This document shows positions 8,335-16,710 of a stretch of DNA of 50,700 nt, piece after piece (position 1 is the first letter of the stretch; each line of letters starts with the position of its first letter). The notes under the pieces were generated by a model. The model did no database searches. It was not told the DNA's origin and saw only the letters and a program-made list of their open reading frames with translations. The position numbers and the translations under genes are program-made. Origin of the DNA: Rectinema subterraneum (GTDB lineage Bacteria; Spirochaetota; Spirochaetia; Treponematales; Rectinemataceae); assembly GCA_009768935.1 (NCBI GenBank), contig WESA01000014.1, positions 1 to 50,700 of the forward strand, read 5' to 3'.

Positions 8335-9593
8335 AGAATGCTGCTTTCTATGATGTACACTGCCACCTCATGAATCTTTCTCATCCTGCCTTTGTGTCGA
8401 TAATCGAGTCGCTCCGGCACAGGCCGCGCGAAGTGATTTACTCGCAAATCGCATCGTTCGAGTACCTTGCGTCGTCGATGCTGAAAAGGGGAGGAGAGAA
8501 GGTTCGCAATCTTCTCGCAGTGATGGATAACGACTGCGCGGATATTCTCTTTCTTATGGAAGACGACCTTGCAGGGCAATTTGAAGATGCGAAAAATGCT
8601 AAGTTCAAGGAGCCAGCCCCCTTGCGCGAAGGCTCGCTTCATATCGGTGAACTCTCGTTTGATTCTCTGGTGCTGACGCCGCTTGTTATGGACTTTTCTA
8701 CTCCTTCGACGCTCACGCCGGACACATACTACAAGCGGCCTCCGCGAAAGCCAATCGAAGCACAGATTGTCGATATTATGTATGCAATTAGGCGATATCG
8801 GGCTGATCGGCCGCAGGGATTCTTGCGCGTCTATCCTTTTCTCGGGTTGAACACGAAGAATTATCGAGCGGAAGGGCTTTTGGCCTATCTTGAGAAATGG
8901 TTCGCCGGCTATAAAAAAGATGAATCTGAATTTGAACGGCGCTTCATGTCCATGTCCGCGAACGCACCTGACTGCACGCCGGAAAGCTATGGTCTTTTTG
9001 CGGGCATAAAGCTGTATCCGCCTCTTGGCTTCGATCCGTGGCCAGACGACCCGGCAGAAAGAGAGAAAGTTGAAATTCTGTATTCTTTTGCTGAATCCAA
9101 GGGCATTCCCATCACAACGCATTGCGATGATCAGGGGTATCGCATTATCCCTCTGGAAGAATCGCTCTTGTTTACCGCGCCTGCGCGCTACAAGCCGGCA
9201 CTCGAAAAATACCCGAACCTTGTGCTCAATTTCGCGCATTTTGGGAAGCGCTACATACGAATGATCGGTGGAAGGGCACAAGAAGACTGGCGTGCGCAAA
9301 TCGTCGATCTGGTGCTTGCATATCCTCATGTGTACACCGATTTTTCTTTTACCGCGGGAGAGCCTTCGTTTTATGGCGAGCTGGCCAATCTACTCGATTC
9401 GCTCAGTCAAAACGAAGCTGAAAAACTATCGCATCGCATTCTGTTTGGCTCGGATTTTATGGTGAACCTTTTCAAAGTGCGCTCCTACAGAGATTACTAC
9501 GAGCTTTTTTCTCAAAGCGGGCTTGCTGAGGAGATGAAGCTGCGATTCTGCTCGGAAAATCCGAGGGTGTTTTTGTTTGGGAGCGGCGAGTAG
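8331..9593 (+). CDS. Amidohydrolase-2 family metal-dependent hydrolase
   Basis: 420 residues, TIM-barrel hydrolase. The metal-binding HxH is in YDVHCHLM near the N-terminus, followed by GIKLYPPLGF, ITTHCDD (His on a later strand), LNFAHFG and the final Asp in ILFGSDF. These fit the amidohydrolase-2 group, which includes decarboxylases and lactonases acting on carbon ring compounds. About 120 residues between the HxH motif and GIKLYPP are longer than in small family members. The gene is translationally coupled to the DMT transporter, suggesting a shared substrate or product. The specific reaction is unknown. Confidence 0.78.
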   Translation: MKNAAFYDVHCHLMNLSHPAFVSIIESLRHRPREVIYSQIASFEYLASSMLKRGGEKVRNLLAVMDNDCADILFLMEDDLAGQFEDAKNAKFKEPAPLREGSLHIGELSFDSLVLTPLVMDFSTPSTLTPDTYYKRPPRKPIEAQIVDIMYAIRRYRADRPQGFLRVYPFLGLNTKNYRAEGLLAYLEKWFAGYKKDESEFERRFMSMSANAPDCTPESYGLFAGIKLYPPLGFDPWPDDPAEREKVEILYSFAESKGIPITTHCDDQGYRIIPLEESLLFTAPARYKPALEKYPNLVLNFAHFGKRYIRMIGGRAQEDWRAQIVDLVLAYPHVYTDFSFTAGEPSFYGELANLLDSLSQNEAEKLSHRILFGSDFMVNLFKVRSYRDYYELFSQSGLAEEMKLRFCSENPRVFLFGSGE

Positions 9594-9619
9594 AGCAGGG
9601 GATAGACGACGATTTTCAG

Positions 9620-10903
9620 CTAAATCTTGCGGCGATTCTCAAGCCATTTGCTGAAAACGTCGAGCCCTTGGGGGATTGCTGCGCGCCCAAGACCTATGCG
9701 GAAATGCGCGGCATATTCCTCGCCATACAGCGAGCCTGGCAGAATAAGGGCTCCGGTATCATTCACCAGTTCATGAGCAAGCTTGTCTGCTTCGTTCCAA
9801 GGGGCGTTCTCAGCTGTTGCCGAGAGGCGCGGAAAAGCAACTGATCCCCCCTGCGGCGGTATCCATGAAAACAGCTCGACATGCTGGTCGAAAAAAGCCC
9901 GGTAATGGGCGAGGTTGCTCTGGCATATGGCCTTGTTTCTCGCAAGAATCTTTTCCGAATTATCGAGCGCAATGCAGGCGAGCGTCTCAGAGGGTGCTGA
10001 TGCGCAGATGGAGTTATAATCTTTGACCGCCGCGACCCGATCGAGGATGTCGCTGCGATGCGTTGCAAGCCATCCGATACGAAGCCCGGCCAGCCCCCAG
10101 GCTTTCGAAAGCACCGACAAGGAAATCGCATTTTCGTAGACTTCGCAGGCCGCAGGCAAAGGCTCTCTTCCGTCGAGTTCGAGCAGCCGGTACACTTCGT
10201 CGACTAAAAGCGTAATGCCGCGCTTTGCGCAAATCTCAACAACACGAGAAAATTCTTCTTGCGTCATCAGTGCCCCGGTCGGGTTGTGCGGCATATTGAG
10301 CACGACCATTTTGACATGTGTAGTGGGGTTTGGGCCGGGGCTAAATTTCCGCGCGCTGCCTGAATTTGTTCTTGCGTTTAGTGAGGGGCTTGGGCCGGAT
10401 CCGAAGCCGAAACTTGCGCCGGGGCCGTGCCTGCGGTCGGGACCTTCAGCACTCTCTATCAACTGCTCGAGTTCAACCGGATCGAAAAACCATCGCGCGG
10501 GGCTTCGCTGAATTTCCCATTTGATAACGTGCGCACCGAGGCTTTTCGGTATTTCATGCAACGACTGGTAGCATGGCCAGTTGACGATGACAGTGTCGCC
10601 GGGTTGAATGGTCGCCATGTAGAGGTTCAGGATGGCTTCTTCGGCGCCCGAATGCACAAGAATCGATTTCGCTTCGAGCCCTTTGTAGAGCTTGGCGATT
10701 TTTTCTCTCAAAATCGGAGAACCGCGCGACTCTGTGTAGCCGAGCCAGGTCTTTGTGAGGCTTTCGAGCGCGTGTCCGGGGTTGTCGCTCAGTTCTAGGA
10801 GCGTCGAAATGGGCATGCTCTCGCAATCTGAAGTGCACAAAAGGTAGCGCGCGTTGAATTCATGCTCGGCAAAGAATCTTTCGAGTCCAAACGGCTCAAA
10901 CAT
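9620..10903 (-). CDS. PLP-dependent aminotransferase, class I/II
   Basis: 427 residues of fold type I. Visible landmarks are GYTESRGSPILRE (substrate arm), HSGAEEAILN (PLP phosphate region), NMPHNPTG (Asn207), VDEVYR (Asp235, Tyr238), the Schiff-base Lys267 in SLSKAWGLAGLRIGW-like context (SVLSKAWGLAGLRIGW) and a C-terminal Arg in HFRIGLGR. Residues 153-197 are an extra Gly/Pro/Ser-rich segment just before the NPTG strand, which ordinary members lack. The gene overlaps tcdA by 8 bases. The amino acid substrate is not determined. Confidence 0.83.
   Translation of the reverse strand: MFEPFGLERFFAEHEFNARYLLCTSDCESMPISTLLELSDNPGHALESLTKTWLGYTESRGSPILREKIAKLYKGLEAKSILVHSGAEEAILNLYMATIQPGDTVIVNWPCYQSLHEIPKSLGAHVIKWEIQRSPARWFFDPVELEQLIESAEGPDRRHGPGASFGFGSGPSPSLNARTNSGSARKFSPGPNPTTHVKMVVLNMPHNPTGALMTQEEFSRVVEICAKRGITLLVDEVYRLLELDGREPLPAACEVYENAISLSVLSKAWGLAGLRIGWLATHRSDILDRVAAVKDYNSICASAPSETLACIALDNSEKILARNKAICQSNLAHYRAFFDQHVELFSWIPPQGGSVAFPRLSATAENAPWNEADKLAHELVNDTGALILPGSLYGEEYAAHFRIGLGRAAIPQGLDVFSKWLENRRKI
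10314..10449. repeat. GC-rich degenerate repeat inside the aminotransferase gene
   Basis: The stretch holds several variants of GGGGCTTGGGCCGG-like units separated by short sequence. It encodes the low-complexity insertion at residues 153-197. The frame is kept. It looks like local slippage or repeat expansion inside a coding region. Confidence 0.45.
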
Positions 10904-11630
10904 GGGTATCCTCCAATATTTTTCTTACGATCCATGAAGCCATGAAGTGGCCGGCAGCCTGCGGCACAAAGGGAGCTGAACCCTGGATGCCTCGCTGGCC
11001 TTCTCTGGGCATGGGCTTTATCGCAGGTTCATCCGACCACACTACGGGAAAATCGAGAGGGATTTGTAGTTTGGCAAGGCGCTGTCTGACTGCCCGCGCG
11101 AGAGGGCAGCCCTTGACCTCCGACATGAGGCCAATCTTCAGCCGCTCCGGCATGAGCCGGCCAGCAGTTCCCATGCTCGAGATGAACACAAGATTTTGCG
11201 TGCGCATGGCTGCAAGCAGACTCACTTTTGGGCTCAGCAAATCGACGCAATCGGCATGGATTTCGCATTCGCGGGCAATTACTTTGGTGGCGGTCTCGCT
11301 GGTAAAGAATGTTTTTTCGGCAAGAATTTCAATATCGGTGTTGATTTCTCTGGCTGCTTGCATAAAGGCTTCGGTTTTCGGCATGCCGACAAAGCGGGAA
11401 AAACCGATTGCGAGGCGGTTCAAATTCGATATTTCGACGATATCGAAGTCGATGACATGCAGATACCCGATACCAGCGCGCACAAGGTCAAGCGCGCATG
11501 CCGCGCCGACCCCGCCAAGTCCATAGACAGCGACGCGGGCCTTTGCAAGCGCATCAAGGCCATTTTCGCCAACTATGATGCGGGTTCTGTCTGTAAATCG
11601 GGCAGGGGATTCCATCGCCATTGCGCTCAT
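10896..11630 (-). CDS. tcdA: tRNA threonylcarbamoyladenosine dehydratase (TcdA-like, ThiF/E1 fold)
   Basis: 244 residues. The enzyme would cyclise t6A37 of tRNA to ct6A using ATP. The N-terminal RFTDRTRIIVGENGLDAL matches the family opening. It is followed by the nucleotide-binding VAVYGLGGVGAACAL, VIDFDIVEISNLNR (the adenylation site with Asp and the Asn-Arg pair), and FVGMPKTEA. A cysteine lies at CPLARAVRQRL. The C-terminus SAPFVPQAAGHFMASWIVRKIL is family-typical. A GAGGT ribosome site precedes the start. It lies 9 bp downstream of tatD and overlaps the aminotransferase gene, forming a three-gene operon. Confidence 0.85.
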   Translation of the reverse strand: MSAMAMESPARFTDRTRIIVGENGLDALAKARVAVYGLGGVGAACALDLVRAGIGYLHVIDFDIVEISNLNRLAIGFSRFVGMPKTEAFMQAAREINTDIEILAEKTFFTSETATKVIARECEIHADCVDLLSPKVSLLAAMRTQNLVFISSMGTAGRLMPERLKIGLMSEVKGCPLARAVRQRLAKLQIPLDFPVVWSDEPAIKPMPREGQRGIQGSAPFVPQAAGHFMASWIVRKILEDTHV

Positions 11631-11639
11631 TTTTCTACC

Positions 11640-12407
11640 TCATTCATTCAGAAGATACGCAGATGCAAAATTGGCTTCGAGTATCGACTCGAGCGCAGAT
11701 TGCTCTATTTTCAGCACCATGGACATTTTGCGCACCACTGTTGCGATATCCTCGAGGCGCGTCCAAGCCGAGCCATGAGGAGGCTGCCATGGTGCATCGG
11801 TTTCGGACAGAATGCGAGAAAGAGGAAGCCCGATCAATGATTCAATCGCGTGGCTCGAATCGCGCAGAAGAGGCGTTCCGAATGAGAAATATGCGTTGAT
11901 GCCTTTTTTGAGAAGCATATTTGCTTCTTCGAGCCGCCCCGGCCAGCAATGGAAAATGACCGATGGAATATCGGCCAGTATTCTGCCATGAGCCATTAGC
12001 ACATCTGCAGCCTTTCTCAGATGAATGACAAGGGGCAGCCCTTCAAAAGCGGCCAGCCTGGCCTGAAACACAAATGCTTCGGTCTGCAGCTTCATTGCCT
12101 CAGGTGTTCTCGAGCGCAAGGGCCCATCGCCAAAAAAGTCAAAACCAGCCTCTCCTATAAAGCGTATTTTCTTTTCCCTGCAAAGCGCTGCCAGAAAATC
12201 TGCATTGCGCATGTCCGGGTTTTGCGGGTGAACGCCGAAACCGGCGATAGTGGGAGAAAGGAGAGCCTGCATTTTTTCGCTGGCTGCGAATTCATCGGGG
12301 TCGTGGGAAACCACTGCTGCGCGCCACGGAAAAGGAAGCGGCCGGCGCGCAAAACCTGGTTCCCTTGAGTCGAGATCGACCAGGTGAATGTGCGCATCGC
12401 AATACAT
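11640..12407 (-). CDS. tatD: TatD-family metal-dependent hydrolase
   Basis: 255 residues. The metal-binding motifs run in family order: DAHIHL at the N-terminus, GFGVHPQN, GEAGFDFFGDG (the Glu ligand; the family usually has GEIGLD), VIHLRKA, FHCWPG and SETDAPW near the end. These are the ligands of a TatD nuclease/amidohydrolase acting in the cytoplasm. The protein is at the short end for the family. It is the first gene of the operon with tcdA and the aminotransferase. Confidence 0.85.
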   Translation of the reverse strand: MYCDAHIHLVDLDSREPGFARRPLPFPWRAAVVSHDPDEFAASEKMQALLSPTIAGFGVHPQNPDMRNADFLAALCREKKIRFIGEAGFDFFGDGPLRSRTPEAMKLQTEAFVFQARLAAFEGLPLVIHLRKAADVLMAHGRILADIPSVIFHCWPGRLEEANMLLKKGINAYFSFGTPLLRDSSHAIESLIGLPLSRILSETDAPWQPPHGSAWTRLEDIATVVRKMSMVLKIEQSALESILEANFASAYLLNE

Positions 12408-12482
12408 GGCTCAATTGTGGCCGCAAAGCACGGCGCGGGTCAATCCGAGCTCCAAAAATTGAGAATTTTTGCGTTTTTGCTC

Positions 12483-12511
12483 TTGCAAAATAAAATGCTA
12501 TAAATTATATT
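12483..12511 (+). promoter_or_regulatory. Sigma-70-like promoter of the small-gene/padR operon
   Basis: TTGCAA (12483-12488), 17-bp spacer, TATATT (12506-12511), in a conspicuously AT-rich stretch. A start near 12518 would leave about 30 bases of leader with AAGGAG before the ATG at 12548. Confidence 0.55.
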
Positions 12512-12547
12512 ATGTATAACAAGATATTCTTGCAAAGGAGAGATGCG

Positions 12548-12799
12548 ATGGAAACGATCCTGATGGATGTGAGGCGCTTTATGCGATCAATCCTGGATCT
12601 TGCACATGCGCGCAGCGATGTGCAGGTAGGTTCTGGCCGAAAGGCAGACACACACAGCAAGTCGGCTTCGTATCGGAGTATCGATACAGGGTCTTCTGTC
12701 GATGTGTACGGGTGCAGGGGACGGATAGATATCTATTCCGGAAAAGAGGCGTTCGAATTCTACAAGAAAATGTCGTTCGATAAGATGCCTCCGCTTTGA
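12548..12799 (+). CDS. Unknown 83-aa protein
   Basis: Not recognised. The start at 12548 has AAGGAG seven bases upstream. The first 20 residues (METILMDVRRFMRSILDLA) could be an amphipathic helix. The middle is polar (Ser, Thr, Asp) and the end is SGKEAFEFYKKMSFDKMPP. There is one cysteine (YGCRGRIDIY). No signal peptide is visible. It is the first gene after a good promoter and lies 78 bp before padR, so co-regulation with the PadR/DUF4097 pair is likely. Confidence 0.6.
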   Translation: METILMDVRRFMRSILDLAHARSDVQVGSGRKADTHSKSASYRSIDTGSSVDVYGCRGRIDIYSGKEAFEFYKKMSFDKMPPL

Positions 12800-12877
12800 T
12801 ATCTGCCCAGCCAGTGCGGGTGCTGTCCCATTTCGAAATGCGTGGTATGCTCGAAAGGTGCCAACAAGGAAAATGCC

Positions 12878-13234
12878 ATGAGCGCAGCTGAGGAACTCTA
12901 CGAAAAATGGAAAAGCCAATTCAGAAAAGGATTTCTCGAGCTCTGCGTGTTGGAACTTCTCTCGAAAAGCGGCAGAAGCTATGGCCTGGCTATTATGGAA
13001 CAGTTGAATAATGCGGGCGTGGATGTGACTGAGGGCACGCTGTACCCCCTTCTTATGCGCATGACAAAGGACGAGAGCATCGAAGCGCAGTGGGAAACTC
13101 CCGATGTGGGCCATCCGCGAAAATACTATGTCATATCAAGCACAGGAAGCGCCCTGCTTGGCCAAATGAGGGAAGAATATGAAAGAAGCGCCGCAGCGCG
13201 ACGCACGATCATGACCGGAGGGCATGCAGAATGA
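12878..13234 (+). CDS. PadR-family transcriptional regulator
   Basis: 118 residues. The winged helix is clear: FLELCVLELLSKSGRSYGLAI, then VTEGTLYPLLMRM (recognition helix), then the wing PRKYYVIS. A C-terminal helix (LLGQMREEYERS) should mediate dimerisation. AAGGA precedes the ATG at 12878. The gene overlaps the DUF4097 gene by ATGA. PadR proteins are commonly paired with a DUF1700/DUF4097 membrane-stress-like partner, and the same arrangement is seen here. The ligand is unknown. Confidence 0.87.
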   Translation: MSAAEELYEKWKSQFRKGFLELCVLELLSKSGRSYGLAIMEQLNNAGVDVTEGTLYPLLMRMTKDESIEAQWETPDVGHPRKYYVISSTGSALLGQMREEYERSAAARRTIMTGGHAE

Positions 13235-14298
13235 CAAGAAAGGAATACATCGATATCCTGACGCAGCGCCTCGGGGGGCTCGATGAAGCTTCCTGCGCTG
13301 ATATCATCCTCGAAATCGAGGATCATATCGATGGTCTTGTGCGCGAGCATCCTGAAAAGAGCCCCGAAGAGATTATCGAAGGACTTGAACCGCCAGAATC
13401 GCTCGCCGATAGCCTGAGGGAAGCGGCAGGGCTTGGGCCGTATGAGCCACCCCATGCAGAGCAGCCAAAAAGCGGGCAAAAGGCTAAAAAAAACGTTCAC
13501 ATTACCATCGACGATATCGAGCTTGAAGAAGCGATCAGAAAAGCATTCGACATAGCCCGGATTTTCAGACGAAATCGCGACGGAACTTTTAAGGAGAGCC
13601 AAGAAAGCCAAACCAGCGAAGACGTGCATGGCAGCTATGAATTTGGAGATTCCGATCTTGCTTCGGTGCATGAAGTTTCTGTGCGCTGCAGGTCTTCTGA
13701 CATTAGGGTACTTGTTGCTGACACTTCCCTTGCTGTCCGGACACCGGGCGAAGAGCATCCAAGACTTGAATTACGCTACGACAGCACAAGGGGAACATTC
13801 GGAATCAGCACAGCTCATGGCAAGTCAGAACCTGATCTCATAGAATTGCGCATACCTTCTACCGTGGATAGCCTTTTAGTCTCGACGATTTCCGGCGATG
13901 TGCAAGTTCTGGACCGGATCGGCTCTCTTTCAATCAAGACTGCTTCCGGTGATGTGGATGTTGCGGCTTGTGCAGGTGATATAGAAGTGAGGACTGCTTC
14001 GGGCGATGTGTCGCTCGCGCAATGCCAGGAAAATATCACCGTGACAACGGCGTCGGGCTCCGTATCGATCGAGGCAGATGAGCTGTGCAACGCGATCGAG
14101 GTTTCGAGCGCATCGGGCGATGTATTGCTATATTATCCCGAGCTTTGGGATGCGCGCGTAGCAGTTTCGACAATTTCGGGCGACATCGAGCACAATGGAA
14201 ACGCAACGGGCAGGGGCACGATTGTGTTTGGCAGCGGTCTTGCCCCTGTCCGCATTACAACGGTTTCTGGCGATATCAGCGTGAGGCAGATGCGATAG
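13231..14298 (+). CDS. DUF1700-like head with DUF4097 beta-repeat protein
   Basis: 355 residues. The N-terminus (1-70, MTRKEYIDILTQRL...) is a DUF1700/PadR-partner helical region. Residues from about 125 form a DUF4097 beta-helix-like domain with recurring T(I/A)SGDV units: TISGDV, TASGDV twice, TASGSV, SASGDV, TISGDI, TVSGDI. The linker 80-125 is charged. Unlike many partners of PadR regulators, no membrane helix is visible between the two parts, so the protein appears cytoplasmic. It is translationally coupled to padR. Its biochemical role is not known. Confidence 0.75.
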   Translation: MTRKEYIDILTQRLGGLDEASCADIILEIEDHIDGLVREHPEKSPEEIIEGLEPPESLADSLREAAGLGPYEPPHAEQPKSGQKAKKNVHITIDDIELEEAIRKAFDIARIFRRNRDGTFKESQESQTSEDVHGSYEFGDSDLASVHEVSVRCRSSDIRVLVADTSLAVRTPGEEHPRLELRYDSTRGTFGISTAHGKSEPDLIELRIPSTVDSLLVSTISGDVQVLDRIGSLSIKTASGDVDVAACAGDIEVRTASGDVSLAQCQENITVTTASGSVSIEADELCNAIEVSSASGDVLLYYPELWDARVAVSTISGDIEHNGNATGRGTIVFGSGLAPVRITTVSGDISVRQMR

Positions 14299-14352
14299 CA
14301 GCGCTGTGCGTTTGCGCAATCGACGGACTTCTGTTGCCGAGCCCACTTGTAA

Positions 14353-15660
14353 TCACAAATAGCCGAGCGCTTTTGCTTTCTCCGTGAGTTCTGCCCTGAA
14401 ATCCGGATGCGCCACCGCAATGAGCTCACGTGCTCGCTCGCGGACAGTTTTGCCGCGCAGGCGGGCAATGCCGAATTCAGTGACTACATTGTCGACAAGA
14501 CTGCGATGCAGTGTTACCGCCGTGCCTTCAGGCAACACGGGTACAATTGTAGAAACCTTGCCGCCTTTTGCTGTGCTGTAACAGGCGATGATGCTCTTGC
14601 CTTTGCCGTCAATGCCCTCGACTGCGCCTTCGGCAGTGTCGGACTGACCGCCTGTGCCTGAGTACTGCACTGGTCCAAGGCTTTCGCTTGCTACCTGACC
14701 GGTAAGATCGACCATAAGGCAGGTATTGATGGAGACCATTTTCGAATTCTGTGAAACAACAGCAGGGTTATTCACCCAGCGCCCGCGCATGAATTCCACC
14801 GCTACATTGTCGTCGAGCCAGTCATAGAGCTTGCGCGAACCCATTGCGAAGGTGGCGACAAGCTTTCCCTTATGGAAGGATTTTTTGCGGTTGGTTATGA
14901 CGCCCATTTCGTACAGTTCCATCATCGAATCGACAATCATTTCGGTGTGAACGCCAAGGTCCTTCTTGTCGCGGAGGGCGAGGGCAGCGGCATTTGGAAT
15001 GCCGCCGATGCCGAGCTGAATGGTAGAACCGTCTTCGACGAGCTCTCCGATATATCTTCCGATGGTGAGATCAGTTTCGCTGGGCTGCGGCGAGGGGAGT
15101 TCGGGAACAATCTGTTCATGCTCGACAAAGAAATCGACTTCCGAGATATGCAGATGTGTATCGCCAAATGTGCGCGGCAAAAGCGGATTTACTTCCAGAA
15201 TAACGAGATCTGCCGCTTCCAGTATATCTTTTTCGTATGTAATGCCGAGCGACAGAGAAACATAGCCGTGCTTGTCGGGAGGGGTGCAGGTTCCATAAAA
15301 AATATGGGGTTTGCGCGCGAAAATGAAGTCGGTCGCGCTGCGGTGCAGCATGTTCGGCACATAGGTGACTGTTCCTGTATTGTTTTTCAGCGCTGCGCGC
15401 GAACCTGGGGCATGGAACCAGCTTGCAAGCTCGAAGTGTCCCTTCATTTCGGGCTTCATGTAGAAGTCGTACGGTTGGAGTGTAAGGCACGAAAAGACGC
15501 GCACATTCTCGACGCGGTCCGCAACGGTATGGAATTGGCCCATGCAGCCTTGTGGTTCCGATGCGCACATTGCCACGACGACATTGTCGTCGCTCTTGAT
15601 TTTCGAAACCGCTTCCGGAATGGAAATGAGCTTCGTGCGATATTCATCCTGAAGATTCAT
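14353..15660 (-). CDS. Acetyl-CoA hydrolase/CoA-transferase family protein
   Basis: 435 residues of the 4-hydroxybutyrate/acetate CoA-transferase type. Landmarks are GIGGIP (217-222), the probable catalytic Glu240 in GVHTEMIVDSMMELYE, SINTCLMVDLTGQV and VTEFGIARLRGKTVRERA at the end. It would move CoA between an acyl-CoA and a carboxylate through a glutamyl-CoA intermediate. The length is typical. It follows the KAS III-like gene by 29 bp in the same direction, below the tandem TetR gene, giving the order tetR, KAS III, CoA-transferase. The donor and acceptor acids are not readable. Confidence 0.87.
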   Translation of the reverse strand: MNLQDEYRTKLISIPEAVSKIKSDDNVVVAMCASEPQGCMGQFHTVADRVENVRVFSCLTLQPYDFYMKPEMKGHFELASWFHAPGSRAALKNNTGTVTYVPNMLHRSATDFIFARKPHIFYGTCTPPDKHGYVSLSLGITYEKDILEAADLVILEVNPLLPRTFGDTHLHISEVDFFVEHEQIVPELPSPQPSETDLTIGRYIGELVEDGSTIQLGIGGIPNAAALALRDKKDLGVHTEMIVDSMMELYEMGVITNRKKSFHKGKLVATFAMGSRKLYDWLDDNVAVEFMRGRWVNNPAVVSQNSKMVSINTCLMVDLTGQVASESLGPVQYSGTGGQSDTAEGAVEGIDGKGKSIIACYSTAKGGKVSTIVPVLPEGTAVTLHRSLVDNVVTEFGIARLRGKTVRERARELIAVAHPDFRAELTEKAKALGYL

Positions 15661-15689
15661 ACTTCCTCCCTTTCTGGAATTTCAGCATC

Positions 15690-16697
15690 CTAGAATTTCA
15701 ATAGCGAGGCGCCAACCGCGAGGCCAGCCCCCGACGCGACCATGACGACGAGGTCGCCTTTCTTTATTCGCCCTGCCATTACCGCTTCATGCAGTGCCAT
15801 GGGAATGCACCCCGAGCCGGTATAGCCGTACCTGTCCATAACCATTGTAGTCTTGTGCAGTGGCTCGCCTAGAACCGCCATAACCTGCTCAATGACAGAC
15901 TTGTTGATTTGAGTGAACAGATAGTGGCTCACCGCTGTCTGAGGGATCTTTGCCTTTTCAAGCAGGCGCTGCACGAGCGGCGGCCACAGCTTCACATTTC
16001 GGTCGCCCGGAAGCTTCTGCAAAAGCTGAAGGCCATACTCGCCTGAATCAAGCCTCTCGCGCGTAACGGGCAATTTTGTTCCGCCCGCATAGACGCCGAC
16101 AAAGTTCCACTGCGTGCCATCGGTCACGAAGGCGCCATCGATGTATCCCGACTGGCCCTGCTCCTGGCGCTCGAGCACAACCGCACCGGCTCCATCGGCA
16201 AAAATCGACCATCCAAAGGCATCTCCGTCGCGGATATATGCAGGCATGTTGTACACGCCGACAACAAGGGCATAGCGCATGCTCGAGTCAGTTATAAGAT
16301 GACGGGCAGCCGCATCGAGTGCCTCGATAAAACTTGCGCAGGAAGCACCGACATCGAATGATTTAGCGCCTGTTTCTCCACCCTGCAGCCTCCCCTGCAA
16401 GAGAATGGATGTTGCGGGCGAAATGTATTCGGGCGTATCAGTGGCGACAATGAAAAGCCCCACGTCCTTCGGATCGACTTTGGCTGCCTGGAGCGCATCG
16501 CGAGCAGCATGTTCGGCAAAATCAGCTGTTGTCTCCTTGAGCCCGGAAAGACGCGCAATGTGCCTGCTTTTTATGCCCAATTTTTCTTCATGCCGCTGTG
16601 AGTCGAATTCGACACCCGTCAGTTTTTTCAGTGTTTCGTTATCGATCGGCTGGCCAGGCGCATACAAGCCTGTGCCGATGATTGCTGCTTTGGCCAT
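15690..16697 (-). CDS. KAS III (FabH)-like protein with altered catalytic triad
   Basis: 335 residues, thiolase fold. The nucleophile Cys120 is kept (SFDVGASCASF). FabH enzymes also need His in PHQAN and Asn in GNTSAAS. Here the aligned residues are Thr262 (FTQIN) and Tyr292 (GYTGSGC). Those two residues drive malonyl decarboxylation in FabH, so this protein should not do the standard FabH reaction; acyl transfer or a non-decarboxylating Claisen or retro-Claisen reaction is more plausible (inference). GGAGGAAC lies before the start at 16697. It lies 13 bp downstream of tetR and upstream of the CoA-transferase. Confidence 0.82.
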   Translation of the reverse strand: MAKAAIIGTGLYAPGQPIDNETLKKLTGVEFDSQRHEEKLGIKSRHIARLSGLKETTADFAEHAARDALQAAKVDPKDVGLFIVATDTPEYISPATSILLQGRLQGGETGAKSFDVGASCASFIEALDAAARHLITDSSMRYALVVGVYNMPAYIRDGDAFGWSIFADGAGAVVLERQEQGQSGYIDGAFVTDGTQWNFVGVYAGGTKLPVTRERLDSGEYGLQLLQKLPGDRNVKLWPPLVQRLLEKAKIPQTAVSHYLFTQINKSVIEQVMAVLGEPLHKTTMVMDRYGYTGSGCIPMALHEAVMAGRIKKGDLVVMVASGAGLAVGASLLKF

Positions 16698-16710
16698 ATG
16701 TTCCTCCGTG

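Noticed and set aside
13850..14290. Regular DNA repeats resembling a small array
   Set aside because: They are codons of the TxSGDV units in the DUF4097 protein; spacing and sequence vary, and the frame is continuous. Not a CRISPR.
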